NCBI GenBank assembly: GCA_015499985.1
Contig: JAAAUF010000200.1
Coordinates: forward strand, 31,530-51,267
Reading direction: 5' to 3'
From: Haplosporangium gracile
Lineage: Eukaryota; Mortierellomycota; Mortierellomycetes; Mortierellales; Mortierellaceae
Length of the DNA stretch: 19,738 nt
Shown: one piece after another, positions 9,231 through 19,738 of the stretch
How positions within the stretch are numbered: position 1 is the first letter of the stretch
Layout: each line of letters starts with the position of its first letter
Translations under genes and position numbers: made by a program
The notes under the pieces: model-generated
Seen by the model: only the letters and a program-made list of their open reading frames with translations
The model's database searches: none
What the model was told of the DNA's origin: nothing

Positions 9231-12200
9231 TTAAGATGAAGTGGAGGTATTTACAGCATCGGATGCAAAAGGGGTAGAAGTGGCAAGGGGGGTAGCAGGA
9301 CGGATCATGCTCTGACCAGTTCCACGGCGAGATCCAGTCATGCTGTTACGTGGGCTCGAGTTGCTAAGGCTGACCTGGCTCGAAGAGTTGCCAGGAGTCG
9401 AACGGCCACGGTTGGGGGCCCAGCCAGCGCCAACTGAAGTGGCAACCAGCGAGGGGACAACGGCGGCGGCATGGATGGCATTGTTGCTTCTCTCAGAGTC
9501 GGTCGAGAGACGGCCACCGCGGATCGACTTGAAGACCGAAAGCTCGGAGCGAGCCTTGGTGATGGCGGAGTTCCAGACAAGACCCTCACGGCCGGGGTAG
9601 ACGTTGCTGCCGCTCGAGATCGAGTTGGTGCGGTTCGAGGCGATGGAGGCAGGGATCGAGTTGGCACGACCCACCTCCTGCTTGCCGGGGTAAGCGTCAA
9701 AAGCAGGGAGGCGACCATCGTTGACATTGGTATTGTTGACCCAGTCCTTGAGTCCACCAAAAAGTTCGTCGGGGATCAAACGGATAATGACACCGACAGG
9801 GAGGGAGAGAAGACCGAGGACGACACAGATAGCCCACTGAGGACCGTTGATCTTCTCGGTCTTAAAGGCCGCACCACCAAACTCGACAATGATAACCTGG
9901 AAGACGACCATGATGACAAAGATGACCATGAAGTAGGTGTTCTTGAGAACACCAGCAAAGATGTTGAGGCGGTTATCCAAACGACGGCAGTTGATCTCGT
10001 TGAAGATCTGCAGGAAGACAAAGGTGTTGAAGACCATGGTGGAAACCTCTTGCCCCTTGAATTTAAGGTAGGCGTTTTTGATGTCGGACTTGTCTTGTTC
10101 TGTGGTAGCGGCTTCGATGATAGCGTTAACATTGGAAGGGACTTGGTTGTAGTTGAGGATGCTCATACCAGCGTACTCCAAGACAAAGACGACGACAAGC
10201 TGCAAAATGGATTGGCCAAGAATCATCTTCCACATAGTGAATGTGATCAAGGGGGCAGTGCGGGGCTCGGGTTGGCGTTCCAAGAGATCCAAGGTGGGCG
10301 GGTCGGTAGCAAGGGCAAGAGCGGCAAGGGTATCCATAATCAAGTTGACCCAGAGAAGCTGGACAGCAGACATGACGGGCTGTTGATCTTTAGAGGCGAC
10401 GGCGGTGACAAGAGTGAGAATGACAGCGGTGACGTTGACAGTCAACTGGAACTGCAAGAACTTCTTGACGGCATCGTTGACAGCGCGACCCCAGAGGATG
10501 GCCTTGACAATGCTGGAGAAGTTGTCGTCCATCAGAATAATAGCCGAGGCCTCCTTGGCCACCTCGGTACCGGCAATACCCATCGAGAAACCGACGTCAG
10601 ACAACTTGAGAGCGGGACCGTCGTTGGTGCCGTCGCCAGTAACAGCAACGATCTCACCCTGGGCCTTGAGACGACCGACGAGAATCTTCTTGTCCTCTGG
10701 ACTGGAGCGGGCCAAGACCTGGAGACGGGGGATGACAGCATCCATCTCCTCCTCGCTGAGGGCACGAAACTTGGGACCTTCCATGATGATACCGCCCTGG
10801 GTGTAGATACCGCACTGAGTGGCAATTGATTTTGCAGTAAGGATGTTATCACCGGTAACCATGCGGACAAAGACACCAGCGCGCTGACAGGCAAGAACAG
10901 CCTCGGGGACACCGTCACGAAGGGGATCCTCGATACCGACAACACCAATCAAGGTAAGACCATCTTCGGCAACAGCAGAGAAGGGAACCTCGCCGTCAGC
11001 GTTGAGTTGGACGTTGGCTGGTGGCCAGGACTCGAAATCACGATAGGCAATACCAATGGTACGGAGGGACTGGGTAGCATATGAGATGATGGTCTTGTGA
11101 ATCTGGGTCTGGAGTTCACCGTTGAGCTCCAACTGGGTGACCTCGGCATCCTTCTCGGACGAGGAAGCTTGCTCAGCAGCGGAAGAGATCTGAAGAACCT
11201 TGTCGCAGCGCTTCATGATAATCTCGGAGGCACCCTTGGCGTGAAGACGGAACTTGTTGGGGCCCATCTGGACAATGGTGGCCATGGACTTGCGCTCGGA
11301 AGAGAAGGGGAACAGGTGAACAATAGGGGAAGCATCGCGAAGCTGACGGTAGTCAGCACCACCGATCTTCTTGGAAAAGTCAAGCAGAGCAACCTCGGTC
11401 TTGGATCCGATGAAGGACAAGTTGCCCTTGTCATCCTCGCTCTCGAAGGCAGAAGAGTTGACGGCAATGGCTTCGTGCATCAGCTGAGTAACGGGAGCAG
11501 GGACGCTGCTGACCAACTGGCTAATAGCAACGGCGTTCTTGTTGATGGCGCTGCTGGCGCGCTTGTTGGCATCGCCCTCAGCAGAGTCGGCAACGAAACG
11601 GGTCTTCAATCCCAAGGTTCCAGCAACAACAGTCATGCTACGAACGAGAAAAGATAGTAAAAGAACATGCATTAGTTAGGTGCTCAACAGATAACATAAT
11701 AGGCTGATAAATGACAAGCATGCATGAGAGTAAATGTGACAACATACCGGTTCTGGGTCAAGGTTCCAGTCTTGTCAGAGCAAATGGTGGTTGCGTTACC
11801 CATGGTCTCGCAAGCAGCGAGAACACGGACCAAATTGTTGTCTTTCAACATGCGGGTGGTAGCAAAGGCAAGAGCCAAAGTAACGGCCAAGGGAAGACCC
11901 TCGGGGACAGCGACGACGACGACGGTGACACAGGCAATGAGAATGTCGACCAACTTCGTGGCGATTTCGCTGCCTTTAGGGACACCATCCTTGAAGGTGA
12001 TGAAGAAGCGGATGAACAGGACAATCAACATGATCAAGGCAGCTAAACTGCCCAACTTTGCAATCTGCTCAGCCAAGCCATTCAGCTTGGTCTGAAGAGG
12101 GGTATCCTCGGCCTCGGTACGGAGCGACATCATAGTTCTGCCGTGGAAACTGTTCTCGCCGACACCGGTGACGACGTAAAGACCAACACCCTCGAGGACC

Positions 12201-13914
12201 TTGGAACCAGAGATGATGAAAGGATCGACACCGTGGAGGGCATGGGACTGCTCCTTGATGACCTCGATACCTTCGTGGTTGGTGTGGACGGGTGCGTTCT
12301 CGTGGGCAGAGGCGTGCTCGGCCTCCTCGAGTCTCTTGTACTCCTCATGGGTGACCTTCTTGACGGCATCAGACTCTCCAGTCATGGCAGACTCGTCGCA
12401 CTTGAGGTTGTGTCCTCCGAGGAAGATACCGTCGGCCGAGATGACATCACCGGGCTCGAGGTGGAGGACATCACCGACGACGATGTCGTAGACGGAGATG
12501 AGGACAGTTTCACCGTTGCGCAGGGCCTTGACCTCGCGATCTTCCTTCTTGGCGTTGAGCTTGCGGAACTGGGCCTCCTTCTGGTAGTCGTTAACGGAAC
12601 CGACGAGGACGACGATCATGACGGCGAACAGAATGGCGACACCCTCGACCCAAGAGACCTTGGCATCCTCGTTGCTGATTTTGTTATAGTTTCTATCGTA
12701 GCGGTCCTCCGTTTTGTGATCCGACATACCATAGTCCTCGTAGATACCGAGGGCGACAGAGACGACGGCAGCAATCAAAAGCAGGATCTATTGGTGGATG
12801 TAATGGTACGAGTTGTTAGTTAGTTAGGGTTGCGATGCCATGGTCTGCAACAGCGAGATATTTTAAACATAGGATGTGGTGGCAGTGGTAGTAAAAAAGA
12901 AAAGAGCGAATCAGACACGCGCAGACTGAGACATCGTTGCCTATCTGGGACGAGCAACAATAACGAGCACACGAGGAAAGAGTCACATAAAATCAGGACC
13001 ACAGAGTAGTCAAAGTTATGGAGGAAGACACAATTCGATCGCGCGTCGAGGAAGGGGAGAGGAGGATAAGCAAAAAAAAAATGGTACTGGGGTCTCGGTC
13101 TCATAGAAGGAGAATAAGATATCCATCTGAACCTGGTCCAAACAACGGTGCTCAGGGGGAAGAGAGAGAGAAGAAAGGAAAGAGAGATGCTACAGGGATC
13201 AGAGGAGATAGAGAGAGGGGGCTGGTCTGACGGCGAAGGCTGGGAGACGACTAGACGAGGCGCCACATCCACCTGTCCACATATCCACATGTCCACGCTT
13301 AACAAAAAGAAAAAAAAAGGAGTAAGGGAATCTCGGTAACCAGTCATGATCCCATAGGGATGAGGATTAAGGGACACTCAGGGTTATAGATAAGGGTGAG
13401 AGAGGGAAAAAAGGAGAGAAAAAAAAGAGACATCACTCACCAAAATCTTCTCCTGAAGTGCCATCCACATCAACTGGAAGATGGTCTTGGGCTTGCGCTT
13501 GGGAAGGACATTACGACCAAAGTGCTGTTCGCGATCCTCGAAAGTGACGGATTGATCAGAGGCGGGCTGGTGGTGGTCCTCGACGACCTTCTCGTCTGAT
13601 GTGACGACAGAGGCGAGGGGTTTGTTGTGAGGGGTGGAGAGTCCTTTGGTAGGGTTGGCGTGAAGACCAGCGAGAATAGAGGGGACACCACCGTATTCGT
13701 CGAGCTTTTCAGGGGCCTTTGGATCATAGAGGTCCATAAGCTCATTGGGAGTGAAGGAGAAGGGACCGTTGTTGTTGGGGCGGGGGTCGGCGTGGGTGGT
13801 GTACTGGGGAGCGACGGCGGTTGAGAGTTCAGATTGGTTGCTGCTGTTCTCAATGTTGTCGTTGGCGTGGATACGGAGTTCGGTCGGTGCCGACTCAAGC
13901 TCGGACTTGTCCAT
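9231..13914 (-). CDS. PMC1: PMCA-type (P2B) calcium-transporting ATPase, 3 exons
   Basis: Exons 13914-13441, 12787-11748 and 11637-9231 (stop TAA) encode 1,306 residues; intron 1 is phase 0, intron 2 phase 2. The start ATG (A at -3, G at +4) opens a cytosolic N-terminus of about 155 residues. Helices M1 (about 157-176) and M2 (202-223) precede the actuator motif TGES (294-297), then M3 (404-423) and M4 with PEGLP (453-457). The phosphorylation site is DKTGTLT (496-502, Asp496); intron 2 falls just after, inside the Arg505 codon. The nucleotide-binding KGASE is at 639-643, MVTGDN at 764-769 and the hinge TGDGTND at 838-844, followed by six more helices (about 900-1125). All catalytic motifs are intact. 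An insert of about 45 residues, rich in Glu and His, follows TGES. A Ser-rich tail (1128-1306) holds a putative calmodulin site at 1193-1211. The enzyme exports Ca2+ from the cytosol by ATP hydrolysis, at the vacuole (as yeast Pmc1) or plasma membrane; location is not decidable here. Codons strongly favour C/G endings, suggesting high expression. Confidence 0.95.
12788..13440 (-). other. Intron 1 of the calcium pump gene, 653 bp
   Basis: Donor GTGAGT at 13440 and acceptor TAG ending at 12788 join Leu158 to Ile159 in phase 0, restoring the continuous family sequence ALQEKIL-ILLLIAAVV at the start of M1. At 653 bp this is by far the longest intron in the window. On the coding strand it is strongly pyrimidine-rich, especially about 13150-13240. 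I see no gene or RNA inside it. Intron 2 of the same gene (11747-11638) is 110 bp. Confidence 0.85.
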
Positions 13915-14440
13915 GGTGTGATATAAGGACAGAGTCTGTCGGAGAAGAGTCGCGGGGTGTTTGTTATGTCAGACTCTGTGGAAGGGGGGGTGAGGGGAGG
14001 GGAGGGTGAAGATAGAGTGAAGGTGAAAGGGAGGGAGGGTGAAGAGAGGGGGAGGAGGAGGATTAGTGCGTAGGTGTGTATGGGTAAAGAGAGAAGGATG
14101 GTGACAACGTTAAGGCCCTGATGGATAAACAATAATAAGAGAGAGGGAGAGGGAGAGGGAAAGAGTAGGGCGGAAGGAAGGGAACGAAGTCGGGAATAAG
14201 GGTTGGGGGGATGGTGAAGAAAAGAAGGTAAAGGGGAAAGGAAGGTAACAGAAACAGCGTAAAAAAAGAGAAAAGAGAAAAGAAGAAGAACAGGAGAGGA
14301 TGGCAAAGAAATAAACGAAAAAGAGGGGCAGCGCGGGGTTCTTATTAGAAACTGATGAAAAAGAGGTCAAGGTAATGCGAGAAAAGGTGGAAATAGAAGG
14401 TGCGGATCCTTCCTTAAAAGAAAATGGAAGGATTCCATAA
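13915..14440 (-). promoter_or_regulatory. Polypyrimidine-rich 5' leader/promoter of the calcium pump gene
   Basis: Upstream of the pump start codon the plus strand is dominated by G and A (runs such as GGGGGGG near 13983 and repeated GGGAGA near 14142-14160), so the coding strand is C/T-rich for about 450 bp. T/C-rich tracts near transcription starts are common in fungal promoters. No clear TATA box is seen. The open frames here encode only Ser/Pro/Leu/Phe low-complexity sequence. Confidence 0.5.
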
Positions 14441-14842
14441 GTCTGTTATGGGTTGCACAACCATCATCAACAACGACGAGGGAGAATGGACGCACTCTAT
14501 CTTCTCTTCTCGAATTCACATACACACTCTAGCATAAGATTACCCTCATTCATTCCATGGAGGAGGGAGGGAGATGGACCAGACCTAAAATATTGTGCAG
14601 CAGCAGCCCCCCATTTGGTCCTCCCCCTGTCATCACCGCCGTCATTGAATGTCCACAATTCAATAATAATGATGTCTTGTTGCGAAATGCGATATTGGGG
14701 AAATGGAAGGACACTTGCCTCTCCTGCGCTCCTCACCCCCTCACTCCTCTCTCCTTTCACCCCGGCAGCAAGTCTGATAACCCCCTCCTGTGACTATGAT
14801 GGAATTCGAAGAAGAATAGAAAAAGAAAGCTGTTCTCTCTTC

Positions 14843-14868
14843 TTTTTTTTTTTTTTTTTTTTTTTTTT
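14843..14868. repeat. T26 homopolymer run
   Basis: Twenty-six consecutive T on the plus strand, following a T/C-rich stretch. No target-site duplication or element body adjoins it that would mark it as the poly(A) tail of a retroposon; it may be a simple slippage tract or a nucleosome-excluding element. Confidence 0.85.
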
Positions 14869-14895
14869 CAAAAATATCGCTCACCAGTGTAGTAT

Positions 14896-14912
14896 TATAT
14901 ATATATATATAT
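14896..14912. repeat. (AT)n microsatellite
   Basis: About eight TA/AT units just downstream of the T26 run, in non-coding DNA. Confidence 0.85.
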
Positions 14913-17900
14913 TATTTTCGTTTTCACTGAAGAAGAAAAAGCGAAGGCTGAAAGGAGAACAATTGGCCAAAGAGTCCGTCTGCCCCTACAACAGGCAAAT
15001 CTTCATCAACAATAACAAAAGACGAGCACTGATAACGGATGCAAGAGTCTGCAGAGAGAAGAACAAAGCAAAACAAAGCGTCAGCAATGGGAACCACAAC
15101 GACAAATAAACAAAGGAGAAGGGGAGCAGCCAGGTTGGGACTAGCATGATGTGAGTGAAAGACAAGACTGAATTGAATTTCGTCCGACCATTGACTTTTT
15201 TTTTTGCCCTTGGGAAACAATGGCGACAGCCGATTGGAAAAGAAGGACAGCCAGGTCGACAGAAGGCCGAGGCTGAATATGAATACAAAACAATAATACT
15301 GAAATTAATTGAATTGAAAACGATGACTGCACAAAAGCAATCCAAGGGTCCCTGCCTTGTTCTTTTGTGTCCCTCTGATTGATATGAGAAAAAAAAATAG
15401 GCCAACGGTGTGAAAAGGTGTGCTAACGTGCTGATGTATGGGTGAACCCCTGGTGGTTAAGTAGAGACGAGTGAAAAAAAAAGCAAAAAAAGTGAGAGCA
15501 CCATTTTTTAGATTTTTTTTTTTCTTTTTACATTTTGGAAAGGCAAGAAACTTCTACCCTATTTTCTCTCTGACCTCTCATCTTGGCCAGTCCATGAGCT
15601 GATAGTACCTCGCCACGGACTGATACTCCAAGGATAGTATCCATTTTTCCTTTTTTTTCTCACAACGAGCAACTGTCTACACAAGCAGCTCTCTCACTCG
15701 GATGTCAAACACCAACATCGATACTCATTTTGGACAGACAAATATTGCAAAATAATAACAGCCAATGTTCCCATCATAAGTCCCTCCAAAATGCTGGATG
15801 GTTTCGATTCTTCCTTTTGTTCTGCAGGAAAACATTGCCTTCTTTGACACAAATGAGCTTTTTTTTCTCTCTCTCGAAACTGGGGCTCGCTGCAGTTTCC
15901 TGAGAAGGTGGTACCAAAAAAATACTTTTTTTTTATTTGTTCCTGTAGCCATGGTTTAGGTGGTTGTCTGAACTATTTTGCCACACGGAACAAAGAGAGA
16001 GAGAGACAGGGGCAAATTGTGGATGTGAGTCCATGTCAAAAGAAACGTCAGGTCAGGGTCAGGGTACATAAGAAAGAAAAATGGCAGGCCTGGCATTCTA
16101 CCGTGGGCAAAAATATCCAGAATCCACATTTGTTTGGAAACAGGGAAACACTAGACTCTCCGTAACTTGGACCTTAGTAACCGAAGACCAAAAACCCTGT
16201 CGAGATAACTTGCCCACCTTCCCCTCGCCCCTAACAAGTCTGGTCTGTCGGATCTACCGCCTTCCACTGACCCTCCACCGACCTTCCATCGTTGCCTTCC
16301 ATGAACAAGAAAAAATAGGGGGACTCTGTCAACACAATGCGTGCTTTGTTGGATGTAGATGTGGATGTGAATGTGAGGAAGAAAAAAACGTCCACTGGAC
16401 TGTTGCCTTGCTTACTTGCTCCTCCCCTGTTCACTTTGCCATCCCACCTCATGTCATAATTTGTTTATTGCTCATGAAAGTACACGTTCCTAGCTCCAAC
16501 ACATCATCATTTAATTGCCTTCGTTTACCGGGGAATTTGTTTGCTTTATGCGCGCTGTGTTTTCCATCTTCCATATTTTGTTGTTGTCCCGACAACAACA
16601 AAGCATGATGAAAGGACTAGTGGTGATAGGTGAGTGTTCTAGCCACACACTTATTTCTGCATCGCCTATATCATCGCCCTTGGTTTTTTTTATCGTAATT
16701 TTGTTTTACATCTCATGTTAAGAAATCTCGGTAAGATTGATGGTCTGCTCACTATGAATGAAATAATCCTGATGTCAGGGTTTGCCAGTAGAAGTAGGAA
16801 CGTGCTGGATGTTGAATAACTTTGTCGGAAAGACGAGAAGAAGGCTTGAAAGTATTTCATTTGTTGCAAAAATAAGCATGCGGTTGGAGGAGTAAAAGAG
16901 GAGAGCAGCCGGCCAGCCTCGCTCTCCACAGCCCACACAACACATCCCCGCTCCTCCTTTTATTTTGGGTGCGATGTGAGACCACCATTCTGCCAAAAGT
17001 CCAAAATTTGATTTTGCCAGCCTATTTTCTACATGAAGAAGGCTTGGTTTGGTACTCCTCTATTCTGGAAATAGATAGACTTCTATTTTATCTTTAAATG
17101 CGCCCATTCATCTTCTCTTCATATTCATAATCACTTACCAGGTATGCCTTCCGCTTACCTATTGCCAATATGTGGACAACATAACACCTCTGAGCAGGCT
17201 GTTCTCCCTTTCTTTTTGCCTTTCGCACACACCCTCTTTGCCACTTTCTTTACTTTCTTCCTTGCCTCTACGTCAATCCTTGATACCTGCCCAAGAGGCT
17301 TTGCAGTCAACAACGTCTTCTTTGTGTGTGTGTCATCTCTTTCCTCTGAAAACTTCCAAGCTGTCGGACAAACGGCCCGAGGTTTAACACAAGTAAACAC
17401 AAAATAGCACAAAAGAAAAAACAAACAACAAATAGCATCAAAGCGGCATCAAAGGCCAAATCATACGTACACGTAATAAAAACTACGACAACGGCAAATC
17501 TGCTAAGTCGACCAACAACCACAGCATTAACAAAAGAGTCTTTTTCTAGGGGAGTAGACGAAACAGAGTTCGGCTCTAGTGAGTGTGTTTGAAAGGATGG
17601 ATTTAATTGGAACACCAGAGCCCTTTTTCGAGGACATGCTTCCCCTGTTGGCTAAAAAGCAAAGAAGGCAGAGAAAAGTAGAAGAAAAGAAGATTGTCAG
17701 CAAGCAAAGAATACCAGGAAAGTGAAGGAAATAAAAATCAAAGAGAGTTGTACACGTTCGAGAGTGGGTAGGAGATAAGAATCAAGAAAAAAGAAGCATC
17801 GGTGTTGGTACCTGGTAAGGACAGAAAGAGAGATTATTGGAACCATGGGGTGGGGGTGAGTGCTCTGTAGAAAAAGGAAAAGAAAATGGGGCCTGTGTTC

Positions 17901-18350
17901 TTTTTGCGTTCCTTTTTTTTTTACCAATCGTACTGTCCACGCATTCTTTCTTTAGTTGGGTACATTTCTTGTTCAGACATCTGGACAAACAGACAATGTG
18001 GGTTTGAAAGGGCATGAGGAAAGGAAGGGTGCAAAAGAAAAGTTGAGTTTGCGACTGTGCTTAGCCTCATATTTCTTTATGTGGGTGATTTTTTTTTTTT
18101 CCCTTCTGGATCTGAAAGATGTAAGGTCTTTTTTTTTGTTCCGTCTGAGCGTCTGCTGAGTGTAATCGAGTGGCCGCCTCTTCTTTGTTTAGACTTCAAG
18201 GATCTTTCGATGGAAGGGTGGGTGGAGTATGAAATAATAACAAAAGATGGATCTGGATATCCAATAGTTCTCATGTTTGTTATCATCGCTCGCTCACACT
18301 CTCGACAGGGTCTCTCCGCCCTTTCTTACACTTCTATGAACAAATGAACT

Positions 18351-19559
18351 TGTCTAGCTTTCATCCGAGCTCCCTATCAATCATGTCGCAATGAAAAATC
18401 GCGCATCCATAAATTTTCCTTGCATTCACATGCTGGATCCTTCTTGCCGTTCTATGGTTCTACCTACCTGCGTATGACCCCTAGGTACATTTACTATCAC
18501 ACGTCGTATGTCTCTCTTTTCAAATTCTGCATTGAGACAAGGAATCCTGACCTGTACTATGCCATCGCTCATCTTTATTCATCCGTCCGTTCCTTTCCTT
18601 TCATTTTCCTAAATCTTACGGATTCCTTGAGTTGGAAAGTGACTCCTTCGGCTAGATGTCCCAAAAAATATACCGCTCACTGCCGACTCACCCCATCTCA
18701 ATGCATGTTGCATTTGCATTTGTCCTCCCAATGCGCATACGCTTTAATGCAATCGAACAAAAAGCAAGGGCTAAGCTATTTAGAAAGTACAATAGCAAAA
18801 CAATTAACCTGTGTCTAGAGTATCCGATCCTCGATTGTCATCCCCTGCCCCCCTTCTGCACTTTCTTCCGAGTTGCACCAATGGTCATCAACATACCTTC
18901 TATTTAGGAACTTCTCAAAGTCGAAAAATATTAACCTTGGTTTGTGCAGAGACGTCGATGCCAAGTGTTTTCCTAGAGAATTGTTTCTTCGCCACTTTGC
19001 TGCCTATAATTCACGCGCTCAGGCACCTCGCTTGTTTGAGATCAGTACCTCAATAACTGAGGCAACAGGGTTTTTTGAGCGAAATGTCCATTGATGGTAA
19101 AATCTGGCTTTATATACGTCTTTCGCCAAGAACTTGACAAGTTCAGGCGGCAGTGTTTGAGCTCGTCAACTTGTACATTTCTTATCAACTGAATTTTAGT
19201 GACCACTGCCAACATTTGTTTTTCGGCAAAAAGAGTCTATCATTCTATCAACCCGTACATCTTGCCCTGAATTGCCTCATCACGCAGACATGCGTTGTCA
19301 ACTAATATTGAAGATGTTTAGAAAGCGGCCCAATGATTTTCGCTTCACCTTTTCTTCTAAAGGTATTCTCGATTGCAGCCATGAACTCGTTAACGCCCAA
19401 GCCAAAATGTCAGCCTCAGCAACTCCGAGCCTCAACAGCCAGATCCAGGGCAACCAGCATTTTTTGCGCAGCGTATCCCTTTCTCCGGATGCCAGTCAAT
19501 CCTCTCAATTCCTGAACTACATGTTCTTCATCTTACTCAGTCATTCATAACACATTTTC
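18351..19559. other. Intergenic DNA of more balanced composition, no gene supported
   Basis: Compared with the preceding 4 kb, this stretch has fewer homopolymers. Several overlapping plus-strand open frames of 60-130 codons occur in different frames (18420-18818, 18656-18907, 18873-19094, 19272-19550), while the minus strand has none of that size. None shows a domain I recognise, and I could not find splice joints that build a convincing protein. It could be a decayed coding sequence, a non-coding RNA, or plain intergenic DNA. Confidence 0.4.
19130..19144. repeat. Short perfect inverted repeat GAACTTG-A-CAAGTTC
   Basis: A 7-bp perfect dyad with a one-base centre. Such a site could bind a dimeric transcription factor, but one copy of this length can also arise by chance in a window of this size. 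Confidence 0.5.
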
Positions 19560-19738
19560 ACAAACACAATAACAAGGGGCAAGAATCAGTTTGTCATTGG
19601 GCTAGGAGACGCGTGCATCATGTGATTTAAAACTACAGTTGCCCAATTTTTATGAGCCTTTTCTTACTTTTTATTTTTTTCCAACCGTCCTTTTTTCGTC
19701 ATTCCACTTCTACGCCAACTCATTCACGCACGCACACA
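19560..19738 (+). promoter_or_regulatory. Possible promoter/5' leader of a rightward gene beyond the window
   Basis: The last about 100 bp on the plus strand are T/C-rich, with T runs at 19660-19695 giving way to a C/A-rich end, the pattern seen near fungal transcription starts. No start codon followed by a long frame is present before the window ends, so the gene, if any, is outside. Confidence 0.25.

Larger units (their letters stand above)
14441..18350. other. Intergenic DNA, no gene supported
   Basis: About 3.9 kb of A/T homopolymer-rich and pyrimidine-rich sequence. Open frames on both strands are at most about 220 codons. The longest (14453-15109 and 16081-16608, plus strand) are rich in Ser, Cys, Phe and Lys runs, lack recognisable domains and lack convincing exon structure. 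I see no tRNA, rRNA or transposon terminal repeats. The region may hold untranslated leader or distal regulatory DNA of the pump gene. Confidence 0.5.

Noticed and set aside
9471..10829. A plus-strand gene of 452 codons
   Set aside because: It lies wholly antisense to conserved catalytic parts of the calcium ATPase, and its composition is that of a reverse-complement shadow.
14453..15109. A plus-strand protein-coding gene of 218 codons
   Set aside because: It contains a poly-Phe run from the T26 tract and a Tyr-Ile run from the AT repeat, and shows no recognisable domain.
16081..16608. A plus-strand protein-coding gene of 175 codons
   Set aside because: The translation is rich in Cys, Leu, Pro and Ser without a motif or signal; neighbouring frames show similar chance openness. 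Transcripts would change this view.
1..19738. CRISPR arrays, rRNA, tRNA genes, insertion sequences or phage genes
   Set aside because: No regularly spaced repeats, no tRNA-like B-box context, no rRNA blocks and no transposase motifs were seen. The repeats present are simple microsatellites.

Overview
The window is eukaryotic nuclear DNA, almost certainly from a fungus. Genes are split by short introns (98-233 bp, one of 653 bp) with GT...AG borders, intergenic DNA is rich in homopolymers and polypyrimidine tracts, and one gene encodes a DASH/Dam1 kinetochore subunit, a complex mostly found in fungi. A fungal Dam1 together with an attractin-like CUB/EGF/kelch receptor and a PMCA-type calcium pump suggests an early-diverging fungus such as Mortierellomycota or Mucoromycota. 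That placement is inference from gene content and was not computed.

Layout, left to right. All three recognisable genes lie on the minus strand, so transcription runs right to left. (1) 48-6337: an eight-exon gene for a 1,797-residue single-pass membrane protein of attractin/MEGF8-like architecture: signal segment, CUB, EGF, six kelch-type repeats, PSI-like cysteine cluster, transmembrane helix, and a 774-residue low-complexity cytoplasmic tail. (2) 6338-7541: its promoter and 5' leader plus the 3' UTR of the next gene, with CA and TTG microsatellites. (3) 7542-8929: a three-exon gene for a 372-residue Dam1 protein that carries an unexpected C-terminal winged-helix-like domain. (4) 8930-9230: a compact intergenic spacer with two AATAAA signals for the pump gene. 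(5) 9231-13914: a three-exon gene for a 1,306-residue P2B calcium ATPase whose C-terminal tail matches the animal PMCA calmodulin-binding spacing. (6) 13915-19738: 5.8 kb with no gene I can support, beginning with a roughly 450 bp purine/pyrimidine strand-asymmetric tract next to the pump start. The last about 180 bp are T/C-rich and could be the promoter of a rightward gene beyond the window.

The genes are not an operon and share no obvious pathway: one is a cell-surface receptor-like protein, one a mitotic kinetochore coupler, one a calcium exporter. Exon borders were derived by hand from splice consensus, reading phase and protein-family continuity. Every junction chosen keeps the frame open.
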